A DNA stretch of 64,000 nt. It comes from Schistosoma mansoni. Taxonomy: Eukaryota; Platyhelminthes; Trematoda; Strigeidida; Schistosomatidae. The notes below the pieces were generated by a model. It did not search any database and had not been told where the DNA came from. It worked only from the letters and a program-made list of their open reading frames with translations. The translations under genes were made by a program, and so were the position numbers. The DNA lies in the NCBI RefSeq assembly GCF_000237925.1, contig NC_031498.1, positions 9,760,422 to 9,824,421 of the forward strand, in the 5' to 3' direction. Positions 35,262 through 47,345 of this stretch are shown piece after piece (the first letter of the stretch is position 1; each line of letters starts with the position of its first letter).

Positions 35262-35345
35262 GTCCTATGGGCTAGATGATTTGGTCGTGGAGCTTTTACG
35301 AAAGTTCCAGCCCAGAGAACAAAACTCCATCAAAATCATCCGCCG
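35262..35345. repeat. Dispersed repeat D, short fold-back
   Basis: Minus GGGCTAGATGATTTGGTCG then plus CCAGCCCAGAGAACAAAACT followed by CCATCAAAATC, the same parts as in 33119-33296. Confidence 0.5.
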
Positions 35346-35665
35346 GAGCTATAAATCTTCTCCACCATCTCTACTGTCTTCAGTGGGTAACTGCCTTCTT
35401 GAACCTTTCTCATTTTGTGATTAACGAAATCTCTCTGCTCATGACCATGAAACCTGATAGTTAGTATCACCAACTTGGTTGATTAGATAGTATATCATAA
35501 GTTTACTTGATAACTCTTCTTCAATAAAGAAATGGTGTACATGACTAATCATAAGTATTGATTAATACTAAGATTAAAGATGCACTTATAGTGTTATGAA
35601 TGATAACTGCCTGAATAAATATTTCATCATCGGAAGTAGGTTGAAATTTGGGATTTAGCATTTAT

Positions 35666-35944
35666 CATAGTTGAAAGCGTGAGTCAATTGAAGCTAGACC
35701 ACCATGGAAAACCTNNNNNNNNNNNNNNNNNNNNNNNNNNNNNNNNNNNNNNNNNNNNNNNNNNNNNNNNNNNNNNNNNNNNNNNNNNNNNNNNNNNNNN
35801 NNNNNNNNNNNNNNNNNNNNNNNNNNNNNNNNNNNNNNNNNNNNNNNNNNNNNNNNNNNNNNNNNNNNNNNNNNNNNNNNNNNNNNNNNNNNNNNNNNNN
35901 NNNNNNNNNNNNNNTAGCTTCAATTGACTCACGCTTTCAACTAT
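35666..35944. mobile_element. Family B inverted repeat with an assembly gap at its centre
   Basis: Left arm 35667-35714 (ATAGTTGAAAGCGTGAGTCA onward) and right arm 35915-35944 (TAGCTTCAATTGACTCACGC onward) are perfectly reverse-complementary over 30 bp. They flank 200 N at 35715-35914. The pair is more alike than either is to other family B copies, which share GAGATCATG at this place and not GAAAGCGTG. Confidence 0.88.
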
Positions 35945-36975
35945 GATAATTATTAAAATGACGACAATTGCGTAATAAGAAGTGTACAAATAATCAATAC
36001 AGATACATAGTGAGGAAAAGGTAAGAAATTAGGGAAAAAACAAATGAAAGGTGTGAGAAGTTGTCTATTAGTTCTAATCTGATTAAAGAAGGGAAAGAGG
36101 TGTAATAAACTGACTCTGAAAATATTGACAAGTGATATAGGATCGGCTTACCACAACTTATGATAAATGTATAAAACTAGGTAGAGCCCCGTTGAGAAAT
36201 TTTGGGAGTACTAATAAACTGTCAAGTATTTTAGCATAAATAAATTATGAATTCTTATCAATGATATCTGAGTATTATAAATTTCATGATGTTAATCATC
36301 CTACCATCTTACCGTGTTAAAAAAACACTTAGTTCAAAAGATTGCTGTTAGGCTAACTATTAAGCATGTACCAAGACGACTGCAGTTGTTACAATCACTA
36401 GATCAATACAACGGCCAAGAGATCGTCAAATCTAAACCCAAATTATTTCTTAGATATGATTTTCTAACAGTATACTGTTTATTCAGTTTTATTTAAATAA
36501 GATACAAACAACAAAAATAAGAAACAGTGACGTAAAAAAATGATTCTATACACATGTAATCAATTAAGCGAATTTGTATAACTCTAGAATAAGAAAAACT
36601 TCAAGGCATAAATGATACTTCCAAAGTTCTATGGTATTCTGAAAGGTAGTCAGCGTATTTTAAATGTAGAACAGATGTGTAGTTCTAACCTTAAGTACAA
36701 GCATTAAAATGTTTATAATTTTGACTGTTCATTAACTACTGCTCATTAGTTTCTTGTTAAATTTTATGTTTGGTCACAATTATTTAACGGTGCCTTGATA
36801 TCCATCGCTTCATGGTTTAAGAAAATGGGTTATTGCTAAAATTTAGCTTAATAATTCAGGTGAGTCAATATACTTGTGATGTGTACGAAAAATGTTTGTT
36901 ATTTGAAGGCGCTATCTAATAAACGGAAAATAGAATGAATAAACTACTGATCAATAGTTCAGTGTTTTTATATAT
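35945..36975. other. AT-rich intergenic DNA
   Basis: No supported feature. Confidence 0.5.
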
Positions 36976-37066
36976 AGTTGAAATCATGAGTCAATTGAAG
37001 CTAGACCACCATGAAAAACCTGGAAGCACTGGACAGCCGTTTCATCCTATTGTGGAACTCCTCAGT
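36976..37066 (-). mobile_element. Family B tail fragment
   Basis: GTTGAAATCATGAGTCAATT to the hammerhead complement (CATCCTATTGTGGAACTCC), then stops abruptly. Confidence 0.75.
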
Positions 37067-37377
37067 TCAGTTTTTATTGATTGGCTGGCATCAATAAACA
37101 TAATGAATGGTGTTTATATAGATTCTAGAATTTGAATATACTGATTTGATTACGGAACAATTAGTTCAACATAAAATCATTCACTTTCAAAAGTGTACAT
37201 TTTGTTTATGATTACAGTTGGTCTCATTTTAGCACGTTGTTTATTGATGATTCATTCGTCTTGTTATTCTGCTACAATAAACACATGTTTGAATTACTAA
37301 TAACTTAAACAAACACATGAATTTGTTATAATTTTCAATATCATTTCATGCTTCAATTTATATACAAGCATTATAGT

Positions 37378-37638
37378 TCTCACTCACTGAAGACGATGGT
37401 GGACGGTTGCTCGATTTCGTGGATTAGTTGAAGTTAGACATCAACACTGTTGTATGCCAGCTCAGAGGTCTAGAGGTTAAGCGTTCGCGCGCGAGATCGA
37501 TAGGTCCTGGGTTCCAGTTCGTCGTGTGAGATAGAGAACACTCACTGCTGAGAAGTTCCATACTAAGACTAAATGGTCGTCCATTGCTTTCAGGTTTTCA
37601 TGGTGGTCTAACTTCAATTGACTCATGAACTCAACTAT
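37378..37638 (+). mobile_element. Family B copy, head to tail
   Basis: Runs CTCACTGAAGACGATGGTGG, A-box region CCAGCTCAGAGGTCTAGAGG, B-box region GGTCCTGGGTTCCAGTTCG, a hammerhead with CTGAGAA and GACTAAATGG (core decayed), and tail ending CTCAACTAT. Confidence 0.8.
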
Positions 37639-37892
37639 AATATTATAACTCTATTCATCATAATGGTATAAGTGCTGTTAATGAATATTTTTTACCTGTA
37701 ATTGTAAAGCCGTGGTTGAGCGTTCTCATTATTGAAGTTTATGAATAACAGTTGGAGTTAAAAGGAATAAAGATTAATGCTAAGAAGATAAAAGATGTAT
37801 GAGAGTTATAAAATTCTACGCCTATCTCTCCTCACTTCCTAATAGGACGCCAATCTTTCTTGAATTCTTATGATTTTCTCAACGTTAGTTAT

Positions 37893-38050
37893 CTTATAGT
37901 GTTGTTTGTTTGAATCATTCCATCGATGTGTTAGGACTGCAACTGGTCAGTCTCTAATTGTGTCTTTGTCACTATTCTTACCATTGTATCGATTATTATT
38001 ATTATTAAGACGAAACGCACGTCCTGGATTCCACTGCTAGCCACTATCCA
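37893..38050. mobile_element. Family A (SM-alpha) fold-back with 47-bp spacer
   Basis: Minus tail 37893-37961, a spacer containing (ATT)n, then plus 38009-38050 beginning exactly at GACGAAACGCACGTCCTGG within the hammerhead. Confidence 0.75.
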
Positions 38051-38123
38051 GATCATTAAATAAACTGAATTATTTTCATCATAATTACTTTACATTCACT
38101 TCTGTTACAAAATAGGTTTTCAT

Positions 38124-38396
38124 AGACTGACCAGTTGCAGTCCTAACACATCGATGGGAAGATTCAAACAAACAACACTAAATGAATTTAAACTTCACCC
38201 CATTGCACAAGCAAGTGGCTATCAGGACTCAGTGGCCGAGTGGATAACGCGATGGCGTTTGAAGCGAGGGTATCGGGTTCGAGTCCCGGAGTGAGCATCA
38301 ACTCTGAGATGCAGGTACATCCAGCTGACGAGTCCCAAATAGGACGAAACGCGCGTCTTGGATTCCACTGCTAGCCGCTATCCATCTCTGCTTACC
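38124..38396 (+). mobile_element. Family A (SM-alpha) tail joined in tandem to a full head
   Basis: 38124-38212 is the end of one unit; 38213 onward is the tRNA-like head of the next (AGGACTCAGTGGCCGAGTGG, B box GGGTTCGAGTCCCGG) with a well-kept hammerhead. Evidence that SM-alpha units occur head-to-tail here. Confidence 0.88.
38319..38363 (+). ncRNA. Hammerhead ribozyme, family A, core intact
   Basis: Stem I ATCCAG (38319-38324) with TTGGAT (38358-38363, one G-U); CTGACGA 38325-38331; stem II GTCC/GGAC (38332-38335, 38342-38345); GAAA 38346-38349; palindromic CGCGCG then TC, predicted cleavage after 38357. Satisfies the CUGANGA...GAAA...NUH rule. SM-alpha hammerheads are known to self-cleave. 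Confidence 0.85.
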
Positions 38397-38718
38397 AGGT
38401 TAGTTATCTTAGTTATGGTGATAAAATATTTCTCTTATTCCATAACATATTTACATGATTTTATTTTTACTATTTTTGTAATTACACTGACACTATATTT
38501 TTCTAATTACTTATCATTTTCAGATAATTTTACTCCACTGATTATAACCCACCACCTTGCATTGTTGTGTGCAATTCTTTTTAAACTGACCATTTAGCTT
38601 TACAAATTAGTGTTTTACATGTATTTAAACTGTAATCAGAGTCAAAGTTGACTGTTTTTCGTTGTATAGCACTGTTTAATTCAACCACAGCTTATACATT
38701 CTTAACTTTAGCTTGTGA

Positions 38719-39043
38719 CTAGCTGCGGAATCCCAAACTAGTGCTCTGTTATATTTAGGACCAGTCAGTTGAATATACATGGATTCAAGTGGTATTATTG
38801 AAACTGGAATTAAGACCGAGTACTTTTTGACTTAATCTCTCAACGCATTATTCAGTAAGCCACTTACTTGTTGAAGGAGGATGAGTCTATTTTTTAATGG
38901 TTTATTTTTTCCTAAAATGCACTAAATTTGAGTTTTAGTGTGAACATAAACACTAAAATACAAGTACATCTTGTAGCAGGCTCTAGATAAAAGAAAACAA
39001 TATGTTCTGGATTTCAATGCTAGCTATAATCTAACTGTACTCA
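38719..39043. mobile_element. Very old family A (SM-alpha) fold-back
   Basis: Minus 38719-38872 (CTAGCTGCGGAATCCC to AGTAAGCCACTTACTTG) followed by plus 38961-39043 (CAAGTACATCTTGTAGC to GTTCTGGATTTCAATGCTAG). Strongly diverged. Confidence 0.5.
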
Positions 39044-40634
39044 CGCTCGTGACCCCTACTCCGAATTTTGAGGCAACCCGCTAAAAATGACCATATAACC
39101 AACCAAGGCTGATCAAAGTTCAGCTAACTTATCGATAACAGGATGATCCAAGCCCTTTCTGACCTAATTTCATACCTTAAACTGACCTTGGAAGTAAAAC
39201 AACAATTGTGTTAGCCTCATCTCAGGGTTTAAAGAGCTGTCAACTAGTAAGAACACGAAAACTGGTTAAAAAGTCGTTGTCACATGTGTTCAGTATATAA
39301 AAAATAATACATTGATTCTACCTTCAATTTTATTTATTTACCAAATAATTTACATCAATAACACTCATATCCAGACATGTGGGATAGATGTGGTGTGGTT
39401 AATTTTAAGAACTCAGATATTCTATATAATTTGAACATCTTTCATTTGTATCTCATTTATGGATATCTCAAAGTTATTTCACTGAGCTAATTGTGTTTTT
39501 CTTTTCAAGTCGTTTTTAGGTAAACGAGTTTTTTATTCCCTTGAGAATGTATAAATTTATTCATGATTTATTTTCTTCCTAAATGTCTCATTATTAGCAA
39601 TAGAATTTTATAGCCTAATAGGGATTGTTTAATCATATAAGTAATGGATAATCTAAAAATAGTTATCAAACGAAAAAAGGATAGAAAGTAATTTGTTAGA
39701 CTATCTCATATGATCACAATTATGATAATCGTGTACTCATCAGTAATTGATTTCTAGATAGATTTCTTGATTGTATAAATTGGAAATGACGGAGTAATCC
39801 ACTGATAAACCTGGGTAAGTTTCTTACTAAAGTATAAAGTATAGAATGGACAGAAAACTCCAGACTCACTTGTTGTAATCCTCATAAGAAATGGCAACCT
39901 CAGTTCAGTTTCTCACGCGTTCATTCACTGTGACCTGATGAAAAAATATACAATATATATAAAGAGTTGTTTAGTGCTCTATGGAATCCTTCTGGCCCTC
40001 TTCAGCTGAAGTTAGCTTGGTAACGAATATTTAATAAAATGGTTTACTAAGAATATAATAAAAGTTAGTGAATGTGTATAAATCTTACCATTAGTCCGAT
40101 TGGTATACATTAGGAGAAGTTATCGACTTAACTGGAATCACATGTATTGCTGAAAAATAAATCACTTCCGTTAAATTTTAGTTTTTAAGTTTATGTGAAT
40201 TTCTGGTGCAGAATTCTTGTAGTTAAGTTTATTTAAAATCAATGAGTTATATCTTGAAAGTAATTACAGAAAGCAAAGCGATTCACACTTATGGTCAGGT
40301 TGTTATCTAAAAGAAAGTAACGTGGAAAGGATAGAGATATAAAGGTAGATCGTTTGAAAAATGTGATCCATAAATTGTCTTTAAAAGACATCTGTCATGA
40401 GGATTATAACAAAATGTAGCATCAGTTGAGAGCCAACAGTTCTTAGTAGAAGGAGCACAGCATATTGTTGAAGTATAAATAGTGTCTCAAAGTATGGTTC
40501 CAGTGTTTTTCAAGGGTACTTATACTGGTCTACCGATAAAGAGAATAGATAAGAATAGCAAGAAAGGAATAATAGCTGATCGGTTTTGCGGTCTACTACT
40601 TTTATTTAAACTAATCAGAATAAACAGGGACTAT
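39044..40634. other. Intergenic DNA
   Basis: A GC-richer block at 39040-39290 may be an old element but has no match I can name. The rest is AT-rich without features. Confidence 0.45.
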
Positions 40635-40935
40635 GTAAGCTTAAAATATCACCAAGAGGGGAAACTTAATAATAAGTGTACTCAGTAATGGCAGTGGTCT
40701 GACATTTAATGTCCCTTTAACTTTACTAGTGTAGTGAGATATAGTCACTGGTGTAAGTATTTTTGTAGCAGTATCAGAGGAGAAGTACTCATTGATGTGG
40801 TGTATAAACGATGATAGTGATTTTGTCTCAAGTATAGATTGTGGCAAATTATTCCAAATTTTTGAATTTTTATTTGCAAAGTAATTTGGTTGAGACAATT
40901 ACACTTTTGATAAAGCGAATTCAATACCATAACTC
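40635..40935 (-). mobile_element. LINE reverse-transcriptase C-terminal fragment
   Basis: The minus frame 40641-40898 reads SQPNYFANKNSKIWNNLPQS, then ILETKSLSSFIHHINEYF. This is the N-x-F..R-x-x-x-x-WN-x-LP..V..A-x-S-x-x-x-F module that ends the RT ORF of CR1/Jockey-like LINEs. Short, 5'-truncated and without the RT core. Confidence 0.65.
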
Positions 40936-41404
40936 AATAATTATGGATTGTGGTAGTGGATGTAAAAGAGAGTTTATTCGGTATTTTGAAAGGACAAGTA
41001 TTGTATATAAGTACTATTTTATTTATTCAGCCAGATAAGCTTTCCATTGTTACTTGTTACGACATTGTATTTGTTCAAGCGAAAGAATTACAAATTACTA
41101 TTATTTTGCCACCTAGTAATAGTTCTATCGACAAGTTGATTCATCATTCAGGCGAAATTCCTTTATTTCATGCATTGAACAATATCTTCATTTTACATCA
41201 TTTTAAGTGTATTTCATTTTATAAGATCATTCAACAACAAAAAAATTTATTATTTGAAATAATATTTGAATATTTATCATTAATTTGAAAGTGAATTTTT
41301 CACAATTCATTGATTGTTAAATTGTGTGTAGTTGGGTATTTTTTCCCCTTGTAATATAAGAAGAAAAGTGTTTTTAGCTAAACTGAATTACTTATGTACT
41401 TAAG

Positions 41405-41690
41405 GCTGTTTTCCATCTCGAGGCACAAGCTACCGACCAACGATCACTATCCTACTCTGTCCTAAGTTCTTGTCAGCTGTTGCCAAGTACTTTTTATAGT
41501 ATTGATATCTGTCTTCGAACCCCGGTGCCATGTATTCTTTGGTCGACGTTTTTTCCTTTTTGTCTTGAGAATTCCAATTTAGGGTTTGCGTAGTGACGTA
41601 GTTTACTGATTTCCCCAAAGTGTACCGTATCCACCTTCAGCGTGTTCTTCTAATCGCCTCTTCGATTACTAAACTGAATAATTGCAGCTT
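41405..41690 (-). mobile_element. RTE-like LINE C-terminal fragment, older
   Basis: The minus frame reads GKSVNYVTTQTLNWNSQDKK, then KYLATADKNLGQSRIVIVG. It aligns by pattern with [16 protein letters not shown] of the 27-kb element and with the usual RTE ending ..W..L..IAQDR..WR. Diverged well beyond the 27-kb copy. Confidence 0.6.
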
Positions 41691-42084
41691 ATTTGTAGTT
41701 ATGTATCATTTTGGGATACTTGAAAGCACTACAATGGTATTTGTGTGACCTGATGAGCTCTACCAACTTAGTCAGACATAGACTGGATTTTCATTCTTTG
41801 TAAGAGAATATCACATGATATTTTAAATTGTGTTTCTGTAGTAAATTTCACTACTATAATTTCAGCACAGCATTAATATATTGAAGTCGGGAGATATTGT
41901 GTAAATGAGCAGCTACGCAACTGATCACTGAACTGAATGGAACTTCAGAAGTCCAATTATTTCCACACAGAAAACTCAAATGTACTGATACAAGATCCCT
42001 GATGAATAAACTCTACGGGACAGAATAATCGCCTAGCAAGTTGAGGTTTTTGAACAACAAAATGATGTGTAAATATGGAGTTGT

Positions 42085-42325
42085 ATAGATTGTTGAATTT
42101 CTTTGAAATCATGAACCAGTCTAAGTCAGACAATCATTGAAAACCTTAAGTACTGGATGTCCGTCCCGCCCTAACATGAGACTCCTCAACAGTGCGCCTC
42201 TTTGGTACCGTAGCCGGGAGTCGAACACAGGACCTTTAGTCTCACACGCCAGCCTCTAGTCTTAAGACCATTGACCCGGAATCCCTTAGTGTACAAGACC
42301 CACTTCAATCAACCATGATACCTAT
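42085..42325 (-). mobile_element. Family B-like old copy
   Basis: Minus orientation: GTCTAAGTCAGACAATCATTG, hammerhead complement with CCTAACATGAGACTCCTCA, tRNA-like B-box complement GGGAGTCGAACACAGG, A-box part GACCATTGACCCGG. Confidence 0.72.
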
Positions 42326-42644
42326 AGAAACTAACCAAATATCAGGTCCAACATTAACATTGTTGGTCTGGTTGTTCCACGACTTTAAAGGATTTTAAGA
42401 ATTAATGGCTAGACACACATAAATTTCTTAAGCTATCTACCTTCAATAAAAAATCCAGCATAATCAAAGATGAAGGTATCGAACTTTTGTGCTATCTTTT
42501 CTATACTAAGTGAATTTGGGAAATAGTCATCCATAAATTGTAAGAAAAAATTATATGCCTTAATAAAGGTAACGACTTCTAATCAAGAAGTAAAAATCGT
42601 ATGTAAAAACAAGTTTATGCAAAATTGGGATTACCAGTAGGGTA

Positions 42645-42945
42645 TTGCGGAGTTTGTTGAATTTCATTGAAATCACAAACCAATCTACGTTAGACAACCA
42701 TTGAAAATATGCAAGCATTGGATAACTGTTTCGCCTTAGTACAGGACTCCTCAAAAGTGCGCATCTATGACCGAAGAAACTTGGCCTGGCTATTGAACGC
42801 TTAAGCTCTAGACCACTGAGGCAGGATTCAATGGTGTGCAAATCTAATTTCAACCAACCTATACTCGGACGAAGCTGCAGTCTGAGCCTTCCAGCTTTTC
42901 AACGGTTGTTTAGAGTAGATTCATTCATTTCAATGGAAATGATAG
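42645..42945. mobile_element. Family B-like old fold-back
   Basis: Minus 42645-42860 (CTACGTTAGACAACCATTG, hammerhead complement, CTCTAGACCACTGAGGCAGG, CTAATTTCAACCAACC), then a plus tail 42865-42945 with AGCCTTCCAGCTTTTCAACG. Lacks most of the tRNA-like B region. Confidence 0.65.
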
Positions 42946-45015
42946 ATTTTTCGAAATAGACTGCTGACACGACATAAATGTAACTAGATATCACTACAAA
43001 TCGTAAATTATTGTAAGATGTGTGCTTCGTACTTTATCCATTAGCTTGTGAGAAGGAAACAAGACTTGGTATCAACCTCGTTTAATACTTATCAGGAACA
43101 GTGTCAATAAAGAATTATCTCTGTACCTCAGTGAAGATCTTTAGGTAAAATCAAAAAACAATTCATAGGTAGAGTTGTACTAAATTTTTCCTTCGCCATA
43201 GGCTCTGGAATATTTACAATTTCTTTTAGAATTTCAACAATATTTATCTCACTCATGTAAATTTAACTATTCCGTCCACTGCTACACATTGAATTATAAG
43301 TGATGGGAAGGTTACATCATGTCATATAACGTATATGACAGATCAATAAAAGTCCTTTGACAATACATAGACTAGGAAAAGTATCATTGGGTAAACATTT
43401 TACATTGATGACTAAATTAAACAAACTCATTTCAGTACATAGAAATAATGTTATGCTGTAAGGGCTTTACCTTTAATTAACTTCTGTCAATGAGGTTAAG
43501 TAATTTTGTTCAGTGTTTGGTTAAAATGTATCTGCAATTGTTGATAACAGAAAAGAAGCCTTGAAGTGAACATTTCACTGCATGTAATCATACACCGGAG
43601 TCGTCGTGATCATACCAGTATGGGGATAATAAACATGATTTATTCACTTAGTGACGTTGATCAAAATACTCAATCGTTCCCAATATGATATGTTGCTAGA
43701 CATTAAGAAGGATGAGGTTTATTCTAGAGGTAATAGGTTGTAATTACCCAACATACTACAAATTACTTTAGCCTATTTTATCCGTTATATGAAGTCCAAA
43801 ATGTTCCATAAATGACTTCTTGAGTAAATGGTGACTAGTTTAACATGCAGTTAAACAAATCGTCAATGGACCTAAATTATTTGAAAATAATATTTCAAAA
43901 ATAAAATCAAAAAGTACGATTGAAGATTTTAAAGAATTTTCGCAAATAATAAATTGCTAGGTAGATTAAGCATCTTCGAGATCACTGAAAGCTTGCCAAA
44001 AACGTATGTTTTATCCAATGAATCGATCAGCTGTTATAAGAAAGATGGGAAAATTTTAAATTTGGAAGCAATATTGACGAATTAGTAATTGCCACTTTTA
44101 AAACCAATAAATTAGTGAACATAATAAAATCAAAAATAATTAGGGTAGAATTTGAATATAATTGTTAGCTTGAACAAGAATCAAGTAGTATTTTCTCATT
44201 CCATCGGAAATTTCGATTCACACTATATGCTGTCGTTATGGATCGTAGTATAGAATACCCACTTTTCCGTTGTTAAAATATAGTTGATCCACTTTCAGAT
44301 TTAACCTAAAACAATTTAGCTTTGCATTTGTTTATCTGAACAACGTTTGACTAAGCTATACTTTCCTTGTAGAATATTACGTAGCTGATACTCTTAACCG
44401 ACCCGTATGAACTGCCAGTTCCATTACCCGAACCCCTTTTAAAAAGTTGGTGGACAGCTATTTTTTTGTTGTTTGTAACACTCCAGGAGAGCAGTAGCAT
44501 TACTCAACACCCTGTTAAATTCAGAACCATTATTCTAGAGGTAAGGAGTACATCTGTATATCACTAGGAATCTCAATAATTCAGGCGTTTAACTTTAATT
44601 AAACTATTATCTTGTGCAATAATCCCCTAATCTAATCACTGATAATTATTACCCTCCCTGTAGAGTTGAACTCCTCAAATAATCATTTCGAAAAATAAAT
44701 CTGACGAATTTATTCCTATTGAAATGATTGATTTACACTACTGAATTGCTTGAAACTAGAATCATCAATCAGTAGTCTCTAACTTGATATCATTATGTAA
44801 ATAATATGGGATTTCTACAAATTACTTATCACAACATAATATAGTTATTTTGAGTTGTGTATCATTTTTCCCTGAATAATTTTGTGTTTCAATGAGTTCC
44901 ATTTGAAAAGTTTCCTGAATACGTTTACCTGATGACAGATATGATAATAATAATAAAAGGAAATGTGGTTACAGCTTTCCCATACTACTTTTGGCTTATT
45001 TTCACAACTTTTACA

Positions 45016-45057
<42 letters not shown>

Positions 45058-46064
45058 CTGGATTATATTTAGAAACCTCATTTTATTCAACCTCAAATGT
45101 CCCCATTATTCATTATAGATTACGTGTGTATCTGTATGTGTATGTTTATATTGGAACACCCGAATATGACGTGAAAACTAGAACTCATTTAAATTTTATT
45201 TACTAGAAAAATAAATTTATTATTTTTCTGCTGTTTTCTCCCCCGATACTTAAGTGTATTGACGGGAATATATTATTATTATTATAACCATTACGATTAC
45301 TCTTTAGAGGAAAACAACTCTGTAAATTATGTTTTCTCTCAACTCCTTATTCAATGTGAGAAAAGAATTTCTTTTTTCTTACAAAATATTCATACTACTT
45401 TTTTTGTTTGTTTGATCGCGTTATTATATAGGTTGAAGTTTATTTGGGAAAACTTATAATATCCTTGTAGTGAATAACATTAGCAATGAAAATTTAGAAT
45501 AGATCATCTGTGAATTTATTTCCAAGTGGTTAATAGTTTGATGCGTTAATTTGGAATAGAAAAAGGGAATTGCTAGAAAAAATGACTTTACTGTAACAAT
45601 TTTTCTACATAAGTAAAATGACTATATCTAATATTTTCTCCTATTACCTGATAGATTTAGTCAACATCAGTATATCTATGTATGGTTGAATGAATTAACT
45701 AACATTCTGTTAATGACTCTTTAGTCTACGTTATATTATCTCTGTTCAACATACGGATTATGGTAAATTTATCCCACAATGGATAGAAAGTGAAATATAA
45801 CACTTCATTTGTAATTTTACTGTTTAGAGCACTTATGATATGAAAAAATTCGAAGCTTAGGGAGATTTTATTGGTGTGAAGTTGAGTTCTCTCAACTGAA
45901 CAATTTAGTTATGCAAATACTTTTTTCAGTCTATGATAAAATAAGAATGATACACATATTCTATAATTTTTTTTCGCTTATTATTTGTTAGTAATTTAAA
46001 TGGAACTTATTATCAGGAAATTTATAGACGGAGAGTGAAAAAAATTAACAGACTTTTATTAGTT
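42946..46064. other. Intergenic DNA, mostly featureless
   Basis: AT-rich. Holds an (AT)n run of 36 nt at 45019-45054. A slightly GC-richer patch at 44380-44520 has no recognised identity. Confidence 0.5.
45019..45054. repeat. (AT)18 microsatellite
   Basis: Uninterrupted AT dinucleotides. Confidence 0.95.
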
Positions 46065-46226
46065 CAATTAGTATTGTTTGTTTGAATCTTCCCACTGATG
46101 TTTAGGACCGCAACTGATCAGTCTCTAGGTGAATTTAAACTTCACCCAATTGTACAAGCTAGTGACTATCACGACTCAGTAGCTGAGTGGATAACGCGAT
46201 GGCGTTTGAAGCGAAAGGTACTGGAT
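46065..46226. mobile_element. Family A (SM-alpha) fold-back, minus tail then plus tail/head
   Basis: Minus 46065-46127 (CAATTAGTATTGTTTG to TCAGTCTCTA), then plus 46128 onward GGTGAATTTAAACTTCACCC and the tRNA-like head CTCAGTAGCTGAGTGG, cut off at the B-box region. Confidence 0.82.
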
Positions 46227-46739
46227 TCCAGACCTTTATAACTGTTTAAATTTAAAATATTTCGTAGTCAAAATTTCATAGTAGACAATAATTTCAACAC
46301 TTCACATAATGAGAGTAGATAAAGTTAATAATTTTATTAAACTTGTGGTTAAAATGTGACAAGTCATAATGTGACAGTCTTTGATAAACTCAATAGACTC
46401 TAAAGTGCATTCGATGTATGTATAATTGTGAATACCCATGATAATTTTAATTTTTAATGGTTTAAATTATTTATTACACAAGTGAATAGGTATCTAAACT
46501 CTGTAGCTCAGTGGATAAAATGTTAGTGTTTAAAGAGATAAGAATGGGAATACAAGCGGGGACTACCAAATGTATTTCTATACAAAATTACAGAATCTAT
46601 TAGTAAAATCTGAAACCATACACTAAATTCTTTTTTTGCAAAATGTCAATCAATTATATCAAAATTGATTGTTCCTTCTACAAAATGTGGACCAATTTTT
46701 TCAGACTTGACGGATTTTTCTTTTCCAGATCAATCACTC

Positions 46740-46832
46740 TCTGTTCTCGTTCTCTTCTCTTCGATCTTAATAACATTCACTTTCGACTGATAATACATAC
46801 TACTTATATCTATTGACATCAGTAGCACACAC
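46740..46832 (+). repeat. Dispersed repeat E, second copy
   Basis: Contains TACTACTTATATCTATTG and AGTAGCACACACCACA preceded by a pyrimidine-rich stretch with TTCTCTTCTCTTCGATC, as in the reverse complement of 24870-24960. Confidence 0.5.
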
Positions 46833-47279
46833 CACACTGGATCAAATCCTGGGTGGACATTAACTCAGATGAAAGTAAATCCAGCTGACATGCCCTAAAT
46901 TAGACAAAATGTGTTCTCTAAATTCCACTGCTAATTACACCCCATCTATTCTACATAAACATAGTAACGTTGTTTACATGAAGTAGATATATAAGGTTAA
47001 TCTTTTTTAACGTTTATATCTCACCTTATCTCTTATTTCTTGAACAAGCAATCATATTAAGTAAATAGTTGAATTAATTTCTTATAGTTTTAGAATGTGT
47101 ACAAAATTCTAAATTCATTAATAATATATTTATACTGTACATCGTAAATCATTTCAAACTGATCTAGTCAGCATTAAAGTATACATGAACAATACTAAAC
47201 AATTTATTATAGATTTTATCAAAGTCACTGATTAGCTATTGAATGTTTTATTTTAATGTCAACCGCCTAAATGAAGTAG

Positions 47280-47345
47280 GCTCTGTAGACGTTGTCCAGA
47301 ATGACAATGAAAGCTCAGCAATTTAGATCATCTAGTTCGTATCTT
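47280..47345 (+). repeat. Dispersed repeat D copy
   Basis: GACGTTGTCCAGAATGACAA then TGAAAGCTCAGC and GATCATCTAGTTCG; same order as 26393-26460 and 33119-33296. Confidence 0.5.
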
